Positions 8,591 to 17,510 of a stretch of 64,000 nucleotides of DNA are shown one piece after another. The notes under the pieces are model-generated. The model searched no databases. It worked only from the letters and a program-made list of their open reading frames with translations, and had not been told where the DNA came from. Every line of letters begins with the position of its first letter. The first letter of the stretch is position 1. A program made the position numbers and the translations under genes. Source of the DNA: Lachnospiraceae bacterium (GTDB lineage Bacteria > Bacillota > Clostridia > Lachnospirales > Lachnospiraceae); contig CAJTHM010000018.1 of the NCBI GenBank assembly GCA_910576125.1, positions 1 through 64,000 on the forward strand, written 5' to 3'.

Positions 8591-9130
8591 ATGTTAAAGG
8601 ATGCGGTTCAGGGAAATCAACTTGAGAATGTGAGAAAGCTGTACGAGGCGTCTTTTCCGGAATCAGAGAAGAAGCCCTTTGCTTTCATGCTGAAAAAGCA
8701 GAAAGAAGGCTGTTTCGATATCCTGGCAATCGAGGATGAGCAGGGTAAGTTCTGCGGGCTGGCAATCATGATGCTTTCCGGGGGCCTGGCCTTGCTGGAC
8801 TATCTTGCCATCGAGCCCGACTGCCAAAGCGGCGGGATAGGCAGCCGTACTCTGGGAGAATTGTGCGGGTGTTATGGGAAAGAACGGATTGTGGTGGAGA
8901 TCGAGAGCACGGCTGAGGAGAATCCCGTCAGCAGCAGAAGCGAGCGGCTGCGCAGAAAGGCTTTCTATCTCAGGAACGGCATGGTTCCCATGGATTTTCT
9001 TGTGGTGCTGTTCGGGGTGGAGATGGAGGTGCTCACTTTTGGCAGCGAGATTACATTTGAGCAATATTACGCTATATACGCGCAGGTCTTGCCGGCATCG
9101 CTGACAGAGAAGATACGATTGCTGGCTTAG
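8591..9130 (+). CDS. GNAT family N-acetyltransferase
   Basis: This 179-residue protein has the GNAT fold. LDYLAIEPDCQSGGIGSRTL near residues 75-95 contains the acetyl-CoA pyrophosphate-binding Q/RxxGxG/A-type motif, and YLRNGM near residue 130 is the conserved final beta-alpha element. Members move an acetyl group from acetyl-CoA to an amine; the substrate is unknown. It follows the exporter by 33 bases with GGAGGACG before ATG 8591, so it is probably the third gene of that operon. This could point to resistance or modification of the exported compound, which is inference only. Confidence 0.85.
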   Translation: MLKDAVQGNQLENVRKLYEASFPESEKKPFAFMLKKQKEGCFDILAIEDEQGKFCGLAIMMLSGGLALLDYLAIEPDCQSGGIGSRTLGELCGCYGKERIVVEIESTAEENPVSSRSERLRRKAFYLRNGMVPMDFLVVLFGVEMEVLTFGSEITFEQYYAIYAQVLPASLTEKIRLLA

Positions 9131-9166
9131 GCCTTTATGAAATCATTTCCGGCACAGGTAAATATG

Positions 9167-9229
9167 CACATACTATATATTGTATCATGCAACTTGTTTT
9201 CTTTGGATGATGCCAATATATAGTATGTG
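9167..9229 (+). terminator. Perfect 16-bp hairpin with T run
   Basis: CACATACTATATATTG at 9167-9182 pairs perfectly with 9214-9229 across a 31-base loop, and TTTTT follows at 9230-9234. It ends the exporter operon. The AT-rich stem and large loop are unusual for a terminator, so a small repeat element is an alternative. The rest of the 9131-9449 gap has no visible gene or clear promoter. Confidence 0.6.
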
Positions 9230-9449
9230 TTTTTAATATCTGCATATTTTGGATATCCGCCGCAGTCGCCACTCCCATTGAACGGTGAAGCTTTATGAAC
9301 AGTATCGTGATAATTGCCACCCCTTGCGAGTTAGTCAGGTCTTATGATAAAATAGGATTCTCGGCAGAGCATGTCTCGGAGATATGTGGCAGGGAGCCGG
9401 ATATTACAGGACGATAAAGTGGACGAGAGATTATGGGAGTGGTGCTGAA

Positions 9450-10907
9450 ATGGCAAGAAAAAGAAAGGTGCTGATCGCGGAGGATGAGATTCTGGTGCGG
9501 GAGGGCCTGAAAGGTATTGTAGATTGGGAACGGCTGGACATGGAAATTATAGGATGCGCCGTCAACGGAAAGCAGGCGCTGGAACTTTATGAAAAAGAGC
9601 ATCCGGACATCCTGCTGACAGATATCCGCATGCCGGTCATGGACGGGCTGGAGCTGATCGCGCACATCCGGGAACGGGATAAGGCCATCCGGATTGTGAT
9701 ATTGAGTTGTTTTGAGGAATTCCGGTATCTGCAGGAAGCCATGCGCATGGAGGTATCGGACTATATCCTGAAGCTGAAGATGAAACCCGCGGAAATCGAA
9801 AATGCCATGTGCAGATTAAAGGAAGAACTGTTCAAAGAGTATATTTTTTATCATCAGATTCCTGTAAGCGTGTTCCGCAGCCGAGTGGAGCGGATGCAGA
9901 TTTCCATACAGGAGAATCCTCTTCTGCTGTGCCGGCTGGTGCTGTTGGAATACAAAGAAGTCCGCCCGACCCGGGTGGACGACGGAGGGATGCTGGCCCG
10001 CTTTCTGGTCCTGAATATGGCGGAGGAGATTGTCAGGCGATACGGTGCGGGAGAATTGATAGGGGAACGGGAGGACTGCTACCTGTTCCTGACGAATGCC
10101 ATACAGAGTGAGGATGGGGGATATACAGCGCCGGAGCGCCTGCTGCGGGAAATTGCCAGGACTCTCTCCGAAAGCCTGAATGTGCGTGCAGTGTGGATTA
10201 TCAGCAGCGTAGCCGAATCATGGGAGCGGTTGCCCGATTTGTATCAGGAGTGCGTAGATGCGCTGGAAGAAACCTGGCTGGGGAAAGATATTGTCTACGC
10301 GGCTCTGGCGGGGCGCAGGGCATTGCTCTGGCAGAGAAAGACACAGGAGGCCTGCCGCCGGATCCGCACGCTTCTTCCCTGGAAGGAAGAGCAGCAGGAG
10401 CATCTGTGCGCCCTGCTTACAGAACAGGCGGCAAAGGGGACACTGGATAAGGACAGCGCGGAGAGGCTTCTCATAGAGGGGCTTTCCCAATGCGGCCTGG
10501 AGCAGGGGGCAGCGGCGAAGATTCGGGAGAGCGGTACATTTCTGGAGGCTGTATCGGTATACACAGAGGCCTGCCAGCAGGCACAGAAGCAGAGCCAGGG
10601 AAGGCTGAGCGTGGAGATTTATGAGGCATTGGGCTATATTGACGGGCATTTGGAACAAAAGCTGTCTCTGCAGTCGGTTTCCGGCCGGGTGGGACTAAGC
10701 CCTAATTATTTCAGCAGCCTGTTCAAAAAAGAGATGGATATCAGCTTTGTGGACTATGTTACGCAGAAGAGGGTAGAGCGGGCGAAAGAAATGCTCATGA
10801 ATACGGACTTAAAGACCTGGGAGGTGGCCGAGAGGACAGGCTTTGTCAATGGCAGCTATTTCTCAAGACGTTCAAACGGATTACAGGAAAGTCGCCCAGT
10901 TTTTTAA
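9450..10907 (+). CDS. YesN-type response regulator with AraC domain, C terminus frameshifted
   Basis: A 485-residue regulator. The receiver domain (about residues 1-120) has the phosphoacceptor Asp in LLTDIRMPVMDG. The middle region is unassigned, and the C-terminal double helix-turn-helix of AraC type begins near residue 385. The last 14 residues leave the family consensus: after NGSYFS a one-base deletion near 10865 moves the frame, and the expected FKRITGKSPS is readable in the neighbouring frame. The second DNA-recognition helix is therefore damaged at its end. Such regulators normally pair with a YesM-type histidine kinase, which is missing here. The start at ATG 9450 begins directly with the receiver domain. 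Confidence 0.8.
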   Translation: MARKRKVLIAEDEILVREGLKGIVDWERLDMEIIGCAVNGKQALELYEKEHPDILLTDIRMPVMDGLELIAHIRERDKAIRIVILSCFEEFRYLQEAMRMEVSDYILKLKMKPAEIENAMCRLKEELFKEYIFYHQIPVSVFRSRVERMQISIQENPLLLCRLVLLEYKEVRPTRVDDGGMLARFLVLNMAEEIVRRYGAGELIGEREDCYLFLTNAIQSEDGGYTAPERLLREIARTLSESLNVRAVWIISSVAESWERLPDLYQECVDALEETWLGKDIVYAALAGRRALLWQRKTQEACRRIRTLLPWKEEQQEHLCALLTEQAAKGTLDKDSAERLLIEGLSQCGLEQGAAAKIRESGTFLEAVSVYTEACQQAQKQSQGRLSVEIYEALGYIDGHLEQKLSLQSVSGRVGLSPNYFSSLFKKEMDISFVDYVTQKRVERAKEMLMNTDLKTWEVAERTGFVNGSYFSRRSNGLQESRPVF

Positions 10908-10913
10908 TTCTCC

Positions 10914-11204
10914 ATGAAAGCGGCCTATTTCCGGGAACTGGGGCAGATTCTGGAGCAATACCAGTATGTGGAGTCCATATGCTTTTATAACGCGGAGGGA
11001 CTGGTGCTGTCCATGGACGGGCGGCAGAATATCATACAGGGCATAGAGCAGGACAGGGGTATTTTCTATGAGGAGAAGCTGTCGCAGTTTTCTTCCGAGA
11101 GAAAATCTGACTTTGGAGGGGTAAAGTGGTTCGGGGGATATACGAACAATGATTTCTTCCCCGCGCTGGACGAGAAAGATGAGACGGTCGAAATCAATAA
11201 AAAG
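10914..11204 (+). pseudogene. Remnant of a membrane sensor (Cache-like) domain
   Basis: This open stretch encodes about 95 residues resembling the extracellular sensor part of a YesM-type kinase or membrane AraC regulator (YVESICFYNAEGLVLSM and similar). It has no membrane helix, kinase domain or ribosome binding site. It directly follows the damaged end of the response regulator, so it may be what a deletion left of the partner gene. The family assignment rests on pattern only. Confidence 0.35.
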
Positions 11205-11207
11205 CGG

Positions 11208-11249
11208 GGAAAGCCGGCAGGGAGAGTAGCGTCTTCCGCCGGCTTTTCC
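11208..11249 (+). terminator. Hairpin before the glpK promoter
   Basis: An 11-base-pair stem (11208-11218 with 11238-11249, T residues inside the 3' arm) lies just upstream of the glpK promoter and probably ends the regulator transcript. Confidence 0.55.
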
Positions 11250-11251
11250 GG

Positions 11252-11280
11252 TTGAAGAAAGGGCCGCTTTTGTGTATAAT
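11252..11280 (+). promoter_or_regulatory. Sigma-A promoter for glpK
   Basis: TTGAAG at 11252-11257 and TATAAT at 11275-11280 are exactly 17 bases apart. glpK starts 85 bases further on, so it has its own promoter. Confidence 0.7.
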
Positions 11281-11365
11281 AGAATCAAAGTGATGCTCCT
11301 ATTATCAAAATTCTAAAATAGAAGCAAAGAAGAACGAAGAGCAAAGCAGAAAGGAGAGCGCATAT

Positions 11366-12865
11366 ATGCAGGAATATATCATGGCTCTGGACCAGGGCAC
11401 CACAAGCTCCCGGTGCATTCTGTTCGACAAGGCGGGCGCCATCCGTTCCATGTCCCAGAAAGAGTTTACGCAGATTTACCCAAAGCCCGGCTGGGTGGAG
11501 CACAATCCCAAGGAAATATGGTCCTCCCAGCTGTCGGTGGCTGCGGAGTGCATGGCCATGGCCGGTGTGAGCGCGGAGCAGATAGCAGCCATCGGCATTA
11601 CCAACCAGAGAGAGACTACGATTCTGTGGGATAAGAATACAGGAGAACCTGTGTACAATGCCATCGTATGGCAGTGCCGCCGGACCTCGGACATGATTGA
11701 GGAATTGAAAAAGGACGGCTTTGACCAGAAAATCCGGGAGAAGACGGGACTGGTGCCGGATGCCTATTTCAGTGCCTCCAAGATTGCATGGATTCTGGAG
11801 AATGTGCCCGGCGCGAGGGAAAAGGCCCGGAGAGGAGAACTGTTGTTCGGCACAGTGGACACGTGGCTCATCTGGAATCTCACCAAAGGCGCAGTGCATG
11901 TGACAGATTACACCAATGCCTCCCGCACCATGCTGTTTGACATCCACAGGCTGGTCTGGGACGAGGAAATCATGGAGCGGTTTGGCATCCCGGCAGGACT
12001 CCTGCCAAAAGTGCGCCCCTCCAGCTGTATCTATGGGCATACGGAGACCTACGTGCTGGGCGGGCAGATTCCCATTGCAGGGGCTGCCGGAGACCAGCAG
12101 GCTGCTCTGTTCGGCCAGTGCTGCTTTGAGCGGGGCGAAGTGAAGAACACCTACGGCACAGGCTGCTTTCTGCTGATGAATACGGGGAAAGATGCCATCA
12201 CCTCCCGGTCGGGGCTGCTGACCACCATCGCCGCCGGAACCTGTGAGGAGCCGGAGTACGCGTTGGAGGGCAGTGTGTTCGTGGCAGGCGCTGGAGTCCA
12301 GTGGCTGCGAGACAGCATGCGCATGATTAAAAATGCCGCTCAGTCCGAACAGTATTGTGAAGCGGTAGAGGACACGGCAGGCGTCTATCTTGTCCCTGCT
12401 TTTGCAGGGTTAGGCGCTCCTTACTGGAATCAGTATGCCAGAGGCACCGTGGTGGGGCTGACCAGAGGCTGCAGCAAGGAGCACTTTATCCGGGCCGCGC
12501 TGGAATCCATCGCCTACCAGACTGTGGACGTGCTGCGGGCCATGGAGCAGGACAGCGGCATCCGGTTAAAGGGCTTAAAGGTGGACGGCGGCGCCAGCGC
12601 CAATGATTTCCTGATGCAGTTCCAGGCCGATATCGTGGATATGCCGGTCCGCAGGCCGGAATGCATCGAGACCACGGCTTTGGGAGCCGCCTATCTGGCG
12701 GGCCTTGCGGTGGGATACTGGAAAGACAAAGGGGAAATCCGGGACAACTGGCAGGTAGGCAGGGTGTTTGAACCTGCCATGGAGGAAGAGCGGCGCCAGC
12801 GCCTGCTGAAAGGCTGGAAGCGCGCCGTGAAATGCGCTCTTATGTGGGCTGAGGAAGAGGAGTGA
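11366..12865 (+). CDS. glpK: Glycerol kinase
   Basis: A 499-residue FGGY-family kinase that phosphorylates glycerol to sn-glycerol 3-phosphate with ATP in the cytoplasm. The N terminus has ALDQGTTSSRCILFD (phosphate-binding loop). GITNQRETT, the FGGY signature region GVQWLRDSMRM, and the C-terminal adenosine motif DGGASANDFLMQFQ are all present, as is typical of GlpK. Length matches the family (about 500). Ribosome binding site AAAGGAGAG precedes ATG 11366. It stands alone, without glpF, glpD or a GlpP-type regulator nearby, and is bounded by its own promoter and a terminator. Confidence 0.97.
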   Translation: MQEYIMALDQGTTSSRCILFDKAGAIRSMSQKEFTQIYPKPGWVEHNPKEIWSSQLSVAAECMAMAGVSAEQIAAIGITNQRETTILWDKNTGEPVYNAIVWQCRRTSDMIEELKKDGFDQKIREKTGLVPDAYFSASKIAWILENVPGAREKARRGELLFGTVDTWLIWNLTKGAVHVTDYTNASRTMLFDIHRLVWDEEIMERFGIPAGLLPKVRPSSCIYGHTETYVLGGQIPIAGAAGDQQAALFGQCCFERGEVKNTYGTGCFLLMNTGKDAITSRSGLLTTIAAGTCEEPEYALEGSVFVAGAGVQWLRDSMRMIKNAAQSEQYCEAVEDTAGVYLVPAFAGLGAPYWNQYARGTVVGLTRGCSKEHFIRAALESIAYQTVDVLRAMEQDSGIRLKGLKVDGGASANDFLMQFQADIVDMPVRRPECIETTALGAAYLAGLAVGYWKDKGEIRDNWQVGRVFEPAMEEERRQRLLKGWKRAVKCALMWAEEEE

Positions 12866-12899
12866 TTCCAAAGTGCAGGGGAGTGTTCTTGGAAAAAGC

Positions 12900-12929
12900 A
12901 GCAGCCATCCGGTTATTCGGGTGGCTGCT
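12900..12929 (+). terminator. Bidirectional terminator between glpK and the minus-strand ABC operon
   Basis: A 12-base-pair stem (12900-12911 with 12918-12929) lies between two genes that converge. An A run on the left (12893-12897) gives a T run on the minus strand, while the plus side is only moderately T-rich. Confidence 0.7.
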
Positions 12930-12960
12930 GTGTTTGCCGGGAATTTGCCTTGACTTTGCG

Positions 12961-14919
12961 TCAGGCGGTCTCCAGGGTTCCCTGTCCCTCGAACTGGGAG
13001 TTGTACAGCTCCGCGTAGAAGCCGTCCTTTGCCATCAGTTCCTCATGATTGCCCTGTTCTATGATATCCCCGTCTTTCATGACCAGAATCACATCCGCGT
13101 CCCGGATGGTGGACAGCCTGTGGGCGATGACGAAGCTGGTCCGGCCTTTCATCAGGTTGTTCATGGCTTTCTGGATTCGGATTTCCGTTCTGGTATCCAC
13201 GGAGCTGGTGGCCTCGTCCAGGATCAGGATGGGATTGTCCGCCAGGATGGCCCGGGCGATGGTGAGCAGCTGTTTCTGTCCCTGGGACACATTGGAGGCG
13301 TCCTCCCCCAGCTCCATCTGATAGCCCCCGGGCAGGGTCTGGATGAAGTGGTGGACATGGGCCGCTTTCGCCGCGGCTATCACTTCTTCATCTGTGGCGT
13401 CCAGCCTGCCGTAACGGATATTCTCCATGATGGTTCCGTGGAAGAGCCAGGTGTCCTGCAGCACCATGCCGAAATTCTCCCGCAACTGGCTGCGGTTGAA
13501 ATTCCTGACATCCTGTCCGTCCACCCGTATGGCGCCGCTGTTTACGTCATAAAAGCGCATGAGGAGCTTCACCATGGTGGTCTTGCCCGCGCCGGTGGGG
13601 CCTACGATGGCCACGGTCTGTCCCGGCAGTACTTCGCAGCTGAAGTCGTGGATAATCGTCTTCTCCGGCTGATAGCCGAACCGTACATGGTCAAAGGATA
13701 CGGCTCCCTGCATCTTTGCCTTTTCCATTCCCACTGCTTTTTCCGCAATCACATCCTCCTCCGGCTCATCCAGAAACTCGAACACACGCTCCGCGGCAGC
13801 CGCTGTGGACTGGAACATATTGGAGACCTGGGCCACCTGGGTGATGGGCTGTGTGAAATTCTTCACATACTGGATGAAAGCCTGAATCTCGCCCACCTCG
13901 ATGACGCCCCGGATGGCCAGCATGCTGCCGCTGACCGCCACCGCCACATAGCCCAGATTTCCCACAAAGGCCATGATGGGCTGCATCATGCCGGAGATGA
14001 ACTGGGACTTCCAGGCGCTCTGGTAGAGGATTCTGTTGGTCTCGCCGAATTCCGCAAGAGTCGCCTCTTCCCTGTTGAAAGCCTTGACGATGTTCTGGCC
14101 GCTGTAGACCTCCTCAATCTGTCCGTTGATTTTGCCCAGATAGTTCTGCTGGGCGATGAAATATTTCTGGGAATGCTTCACCACCACGCCGATGAGGCCG
14201 CCCGACACCGGCAGGATTACCAGGGCAATCAGGGTCATCATGGGGCTGATGGACAGCATCATGATCAGGATGCCCAGGATGGTGGCCACGGAGGTGATGA
14301 GGGTGGTGATGCTCTGTCCCAGGCTCTGCCCCAGAGTGTCCACGTCATTGGTGATCCGGGACAGCACCTCGCCTACAGTCCTGGACTCGAAATAGGCCAT
14401 GGGCATCCGGTTGATTTTCTCCGAAATCTCCTGGCGGAACCGGTAGCAGAGCTTCTGGGAGACCTCTGTCATCAAGAGTCCCTGTATGAATGACAGTAGG
14501 GAACTTAAGGCGTACAGCCCCAGGAGAAGCAGCAGGATCTGCCCGATTCGCTGGAAATCGATTCCCCCCATACCGGCGAATTTTGCCATCATGCCATTGA
14601 ACAGCTCCGTGGTGGCCCTTGCCAATACCTTGGGGCCGATGATGTTGAAGACCGTGCTGCCTGCCGCAAAAATCATCACGGCAATCAGGGCAAGCTTGTA
14701 TCTGCCCATGTATGCCAATAATTTTGCGAATGTTCCTTTGAAGTCCTTTGCTTTCTCCCCCGGCATCATGCCGCCGTGAGGGCCATGGGGACGTCTGGCA
14801 GCCCTGCCGTTGTGGGCTGCGGCTCCTGTCTGGCCGCTGCCTGTGTCCTGCCCGGCTTTTCCATCCCCGGCGGGATTTCCGCCTGCAGGGCCGGTGGATT
14901 TCCTGTTCTCTTCACTCAT
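12961..14919 (-). CDS. ABC exporter half-transporter, catalytic subunit (second pair)
   Basis: A 652-residue half-exporter. A hydrophilic Gly/Ala/His-rich N-terminal extension of about 70 residues precedes the six-helix membrane domain. The nucleotide-binding domain has Walker A GPTGAGKTT, Walker B LILDEAT with the catalytic Glu, and the H-loop His (VIAHRLS). The signature reads VSQGQ instead of LSGGQ. It pairs with the upstream gene (overlap of four bases, 14916-14919), which has the complementary defects. ATG 14919 follows AGGAGGTGCGGCAG. Such pairs (LmrCD or YfiBC type) export drugs or lipids; the cargo is unknown. Confidence 0.92.
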   Translation of the reverse strand: MSEENRKSTGPAGGNPAGDGKAGQDTGSGQTGAAAHNGRAARRPHGPHGGMMPGEKAKDFKGTFAKLLAYMGRYKLALIAVMIFAAGSTVFNIIGPKVLARATTELFNGMMAKFAGMGGIDFQRIGQILLLLLGLYALSSLLSFIQGLLMTEVSQKLCYRFRQEISEKINRMPMAYFESRTVGEVLSRITNDVDTLGQSLGQSITTLITSVATILGILIMMLSISPMMTLIALVILPVSGGLIGVVVKHSQKYFIAQQNYLGKINGQIEEVYSGQNIVKAFNREEATLAEFGETNRILYQSAWKSQFISGMMQPIMAFVGNLGYVAVAVSGSMLAIRGVIEVGEIQAFIQYVKNFTQPITQVAQVSNMFQSTAAAAERVFEFLDEPEEDVIAEKAVGMEKAKMQGAVSFDHVRFGYQPEKTIIHDFSCEVLPGQTVAIVGPTGAGKTTMVKLLMRFYDVNSGAIRVDGQDVRNFNRSQLRENFGMVLQDTWLFHGTIMENIRYGRLDATDEEVIAAAKAAHVHHFIQTLPGGYQMELGEDASNVSQGQKQLLTIARAILADNPILILDEATSSVDTRTEIRIQKAMNNLMKGRTSFVIAHRLSTIRDADVILVMKDGDIIEQGNHEELMAKDGFYAELYNSQFEGQGTLETA

Positions 14920-17234
14920 ACTGCCGCACCTCCTTTCAGTTCCGCCTCGGACAGCTGTGACTTGGCGATTTCCCGGTAGGCCTCGCACTCTCGCAGGAGC
15001 TGGCTGTGGGTTCCCATGCCGGCGATTTTCCCCTCGTCCAGCACGATGATCCGGTCTGCATGGAGAATCGTGCTGATGCGCTGGGCCACGATGATGACTG
15101 TTGCGTCTTCTGTCTTTGCTCGCAGAGCTTTCCGCAGCGTCACGTCCGTTTTGTAATCCAGCGCCGAAAAACTGTCGTCAAACAGATAGATTTTAGGTGA
15201 TTTCGCGATAGCCCGGGCGATGGAAAGCCGCTGCTTCTGCCCGCCGGACACATTGGTGCCTCCCTGGGATATCTCGCTGTGGTATTTCGCTGTCTTGCCC
15301 TCTATGAATTCCGCGGCCTGGGCAATCTCCGCGGCCTCCTCCATCCGGCTGTCGCTGATGTCCGAAATGCCGTTTGCCGATGTGTCTCCGAACTTCAGGT
15401 TGGAGGCGATGTCCCCGGAGAACAGCACCGCTTTCTGGGGAACATAGCCCAGGAGGCTGCGCAGCTTATGCTGGGAGAGATCTCTGATGTCCACGCCGTC
15501 TATGGTGATGCGGCCTTTCGTCACATCGTAGAACCGGGGAATCAGGTTCAGCAGCGTGGATTTGCCGCAGCCCGTACTGCCGATGATGGCGGTGGTCTCC
15601 CCGGGGCCTGCTGTGAAAGTCAGGTCCTGCAGGGCATCCTCGTCCGCCCCCGGATAGCGGAAGGACACATCTTCAAAGGACACTACACCCCTGGCGTCCG
15701 CCAGTTTTTCGTCCTGCACCTGCTCTTTGTCCGTGACGCTGGGGCTGGTGCCGATGACCTCCTCGATGCGCCCGGCGGCCACCCCTGCCCTGGGCAGCAT
15801 CACGGAAATCATGGTGAGCATCAAAAAGGACATGACAATCTGCATGGTATAGGTGATGAAAGCCAGCATGTCGCCCACCATCAGATTGCCCAGGTCGATT
15901 CCTTTCGCCCCGAACCACACAATCATCACGGTGATGCCGTTCATGATCAGCATCATCACGGGCATCATGATGTTCATTACCCGGTTGGTGAACAGCTGGG
16001 TCCGCATCAGGTCGCGGTTAGCCTTGTCGAACCGCTCCTCCTCGAATGTTTCCCGGCTGAAAGCGCGGATGACGGAGACGCCTGTGAGGATTTCCCTGGA
16101 CACCAGGTTCAGGCGGTCCACCAGCGTCTGCATCTTCTTGAACTTCGGCATGGCCACTGCCATCAGCACGCCTACCAGGGCCAGGATAAGGGCCACCGCC
16201 ACCACGATGATCCATCCCATGCCTGTTCTGGTCCGCAGCACTTTCATTATCCCGCCGATGCCGATGATGGGGGCGTATACCACCATCCGCAGCATCATGA
16301 CCACTACCATCTGCACCTGCTGGATGTCATTTGTGCTCCGGGTAATCAGGGAGGCGGTGGAGAACTGCTCCATCTCTGCATGGGAGAAAGACACCACCCT
16401 GGTGAATACCCGCTGCCGCAGGTCCAGGCCCAGCTTCGCCCCGATGCGGGACGCCAGGAATCCCACCAATATGGCCGTGGCCATCATCACCACGGAATAG
16501 GCCAGCATCATGCCGCCGGTCTTATAGAGGTAGTTTCGCTGTATCCTGCCCAGATCCATCCCCAGCGCATCGTATTCTTTCTGGAGGAACAGCACTGCCC
16601 TCTGGGCGATGACGGTCTCCCCCGTATCCCCCAGGCTTTCCAGCACCTGTTTCCGCACCGCCAGCACCTGGTCGTCCGACAGCTCCATTCCTGCGCCGGG
16701 CAGATTTGCCGCGAAGCCTGCCGCCGGATTGCCTGCCTCTCCCTTGGGGGTGCCGGATTCGGCCTCGGTTTCCGCCTTTGCCGTCTGTCCGGATTCCTCA
16801 GCCGCTTTTGTCTCAGCCGCCTCGTCTGGCGCCTTTGCCGCCTCTTCTGCCGACGATTCCATGCTGTCTATGGCATTTCCGGATTCCGTCATGTGCCACA
16901 TGACCAGAATCGGTATGCCGATGCTTTCGTTCAGGCGCTCCTCCGTTTCATCGTCTCCCTGGAAGACATAGTTTCCATCCTCCTCCTGTGCATAGACAGA
17001 TGCCATCAAAGACTTCTCCTCCTGAGTCATCAGCCCCATCAGCCCCTGATAGGTAGACTCCCGCATCCGTATGGGCACCGCATTCTCGATGCCTTTTTGC
17101 CCGATGCCTATATCCACGATATCTGCCGTGTACTGCGGCAGCGCCAGATCGCAGTAGGCCTGGGCCACCAGGAACAGGATGATGGCCAGAACGGACCACT
17201 TGGATTCCTTTAAGTACTTGAATATTTTCAGCAT
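14916..17234 (-). CDS. ABC exporter half-transporter, degenerate subunit with large loop insertion
   Basis: A 772-residue half-exporter, about 190 residues longer than usual. The extra length lies between the first and second membrane helices (about residues 40-225): an extracytoplasmic insert rich in Ala, Glu and Lys with a low-complexity centre. The nucleotide-binding domain has Walker A GSTGCGKST and signature VSGGQ. Walker B is YLFDDS (Asp for Glu), and the H-loop His is Gln (VAQRIS), so its own ATP site should not hydrolyse. It is the first gene of the operon; the partner overlaps its end by four bases. ATG 17234 follows AGGAAAAG. Confidence 0.92.
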   Translation of the reverse strand: MLKIFKYLKESKWSVLAIILFLVAQAYCDLALPQYTADIVDIGIGQKGIENAVPIRMRESTYQGLMGLMTQEEKSLMASVYAQEEDGNYVFQGDDETEERLNESIGIPILVMWHMTESGNAIDSMESSAEEAAKAPDEAAETKAAEESGQTAKAETEAESGTPKGEAGNPAAGFAANLPGAGMELSDDQVLAVRKQVLESLGDTGETVIAQRAVLFLQKEYDALGMDLGRIQRNYLYKTGGMMLAYSVVMMATAILVGFLASRIGAKLGLDLRQRVFTRVVSFSHAEMEQFSTASLITRSTNDIQQVQMVVVMMLRMVVYAPIIGIGGIMKVLRTRTGMGWIIVVAVALILALVGVLMAVAMPKFKKMQTLVDRLNLVSREILTGVSVIRAFSRETFEEERFDKANRDLMRTQLFTNRVMNIMMPVMMLIMNGITVMIVWFGAKGIDLGNLMVGDMLAFITYTMQIVMSFLMLTMISVMLPRAGVAAGRIEEVIGTSPSVTDKEQVQDEKLADARGVVSFEDVSFRYPGADEDALQDLTFTAGPGETTAIIGSTGCGKSTLLNLIPRFYDVTKGRITIDGVDIRDLSQHKLRSLLGYVPQKAVLFSGDIASNLKFGDTSANGISDISDSRMEEAAEIAQAAEFIEGKTAKYHSEISQGGTNVSGGQKQRLSIARAIAKSPKIYLFDDSFSALDYKTDVTLRKALRAKTEDATVIIVAQRISTILHADRIIVLDEGKIAGMGTHSQLLRECEAYREIAKSQLSEAELKGGAAV

Positions 17235-17311
17235 ACAGATTTCTTTTCCTTTCCCAGGGCGTGGTTTTGATGTGCCCTGATTTCTTCGCCCTGCGAATCC
17301 TATAGTCAAAT

Positions 17312-17340
17312 ATTATAGAAAGCCCTCTGCGGCAATACAA
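17312..17340 (-). promoter_or_regulatory. Sigma-A promoter for the minus-strand ABC operon
   Basis: On the minus strand, TTGTAT (17335-17340) and TATAAT (17312-17317) are separated by 17 bases. The leader of about 75 bases holds a small CAGGGC/GCCCTG hairpin near 17256-17280. Confidence 0.55.
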
Positions 17341-17510
17341 TAAAAAAAGAATTAAAAAATGGAAAAATATTGTAGAGGGGCAGAGCAAGGTGCAGAAAGA
17401 GCCATTTTACTGACAGGGAAGGGAAAGGTGAAAATGAAGAGCAGAACGAAATCTGCCATATCAAGGGAAGCAATCGCGGCCGTGGTAGGCAGGCATTTCC
17501 CGATCGGTAC

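Noticed and set aside
12862..14493. Long plus-strand ORF of 543 codons opposite the ABC exporter
   Set aside because: It is the antisense shadow of a well-supported ABC gene; its translation is rich in His, Gly and Gln with no domain, and it has no ribosome binding site.
15279..17213. Plus-strand ORF of 644 codons
   Set aside because: Antisense shadow of the 772-residue ABC subunit; the His-rich low-complexity translation comes from reverse reading of Met and Val codons.
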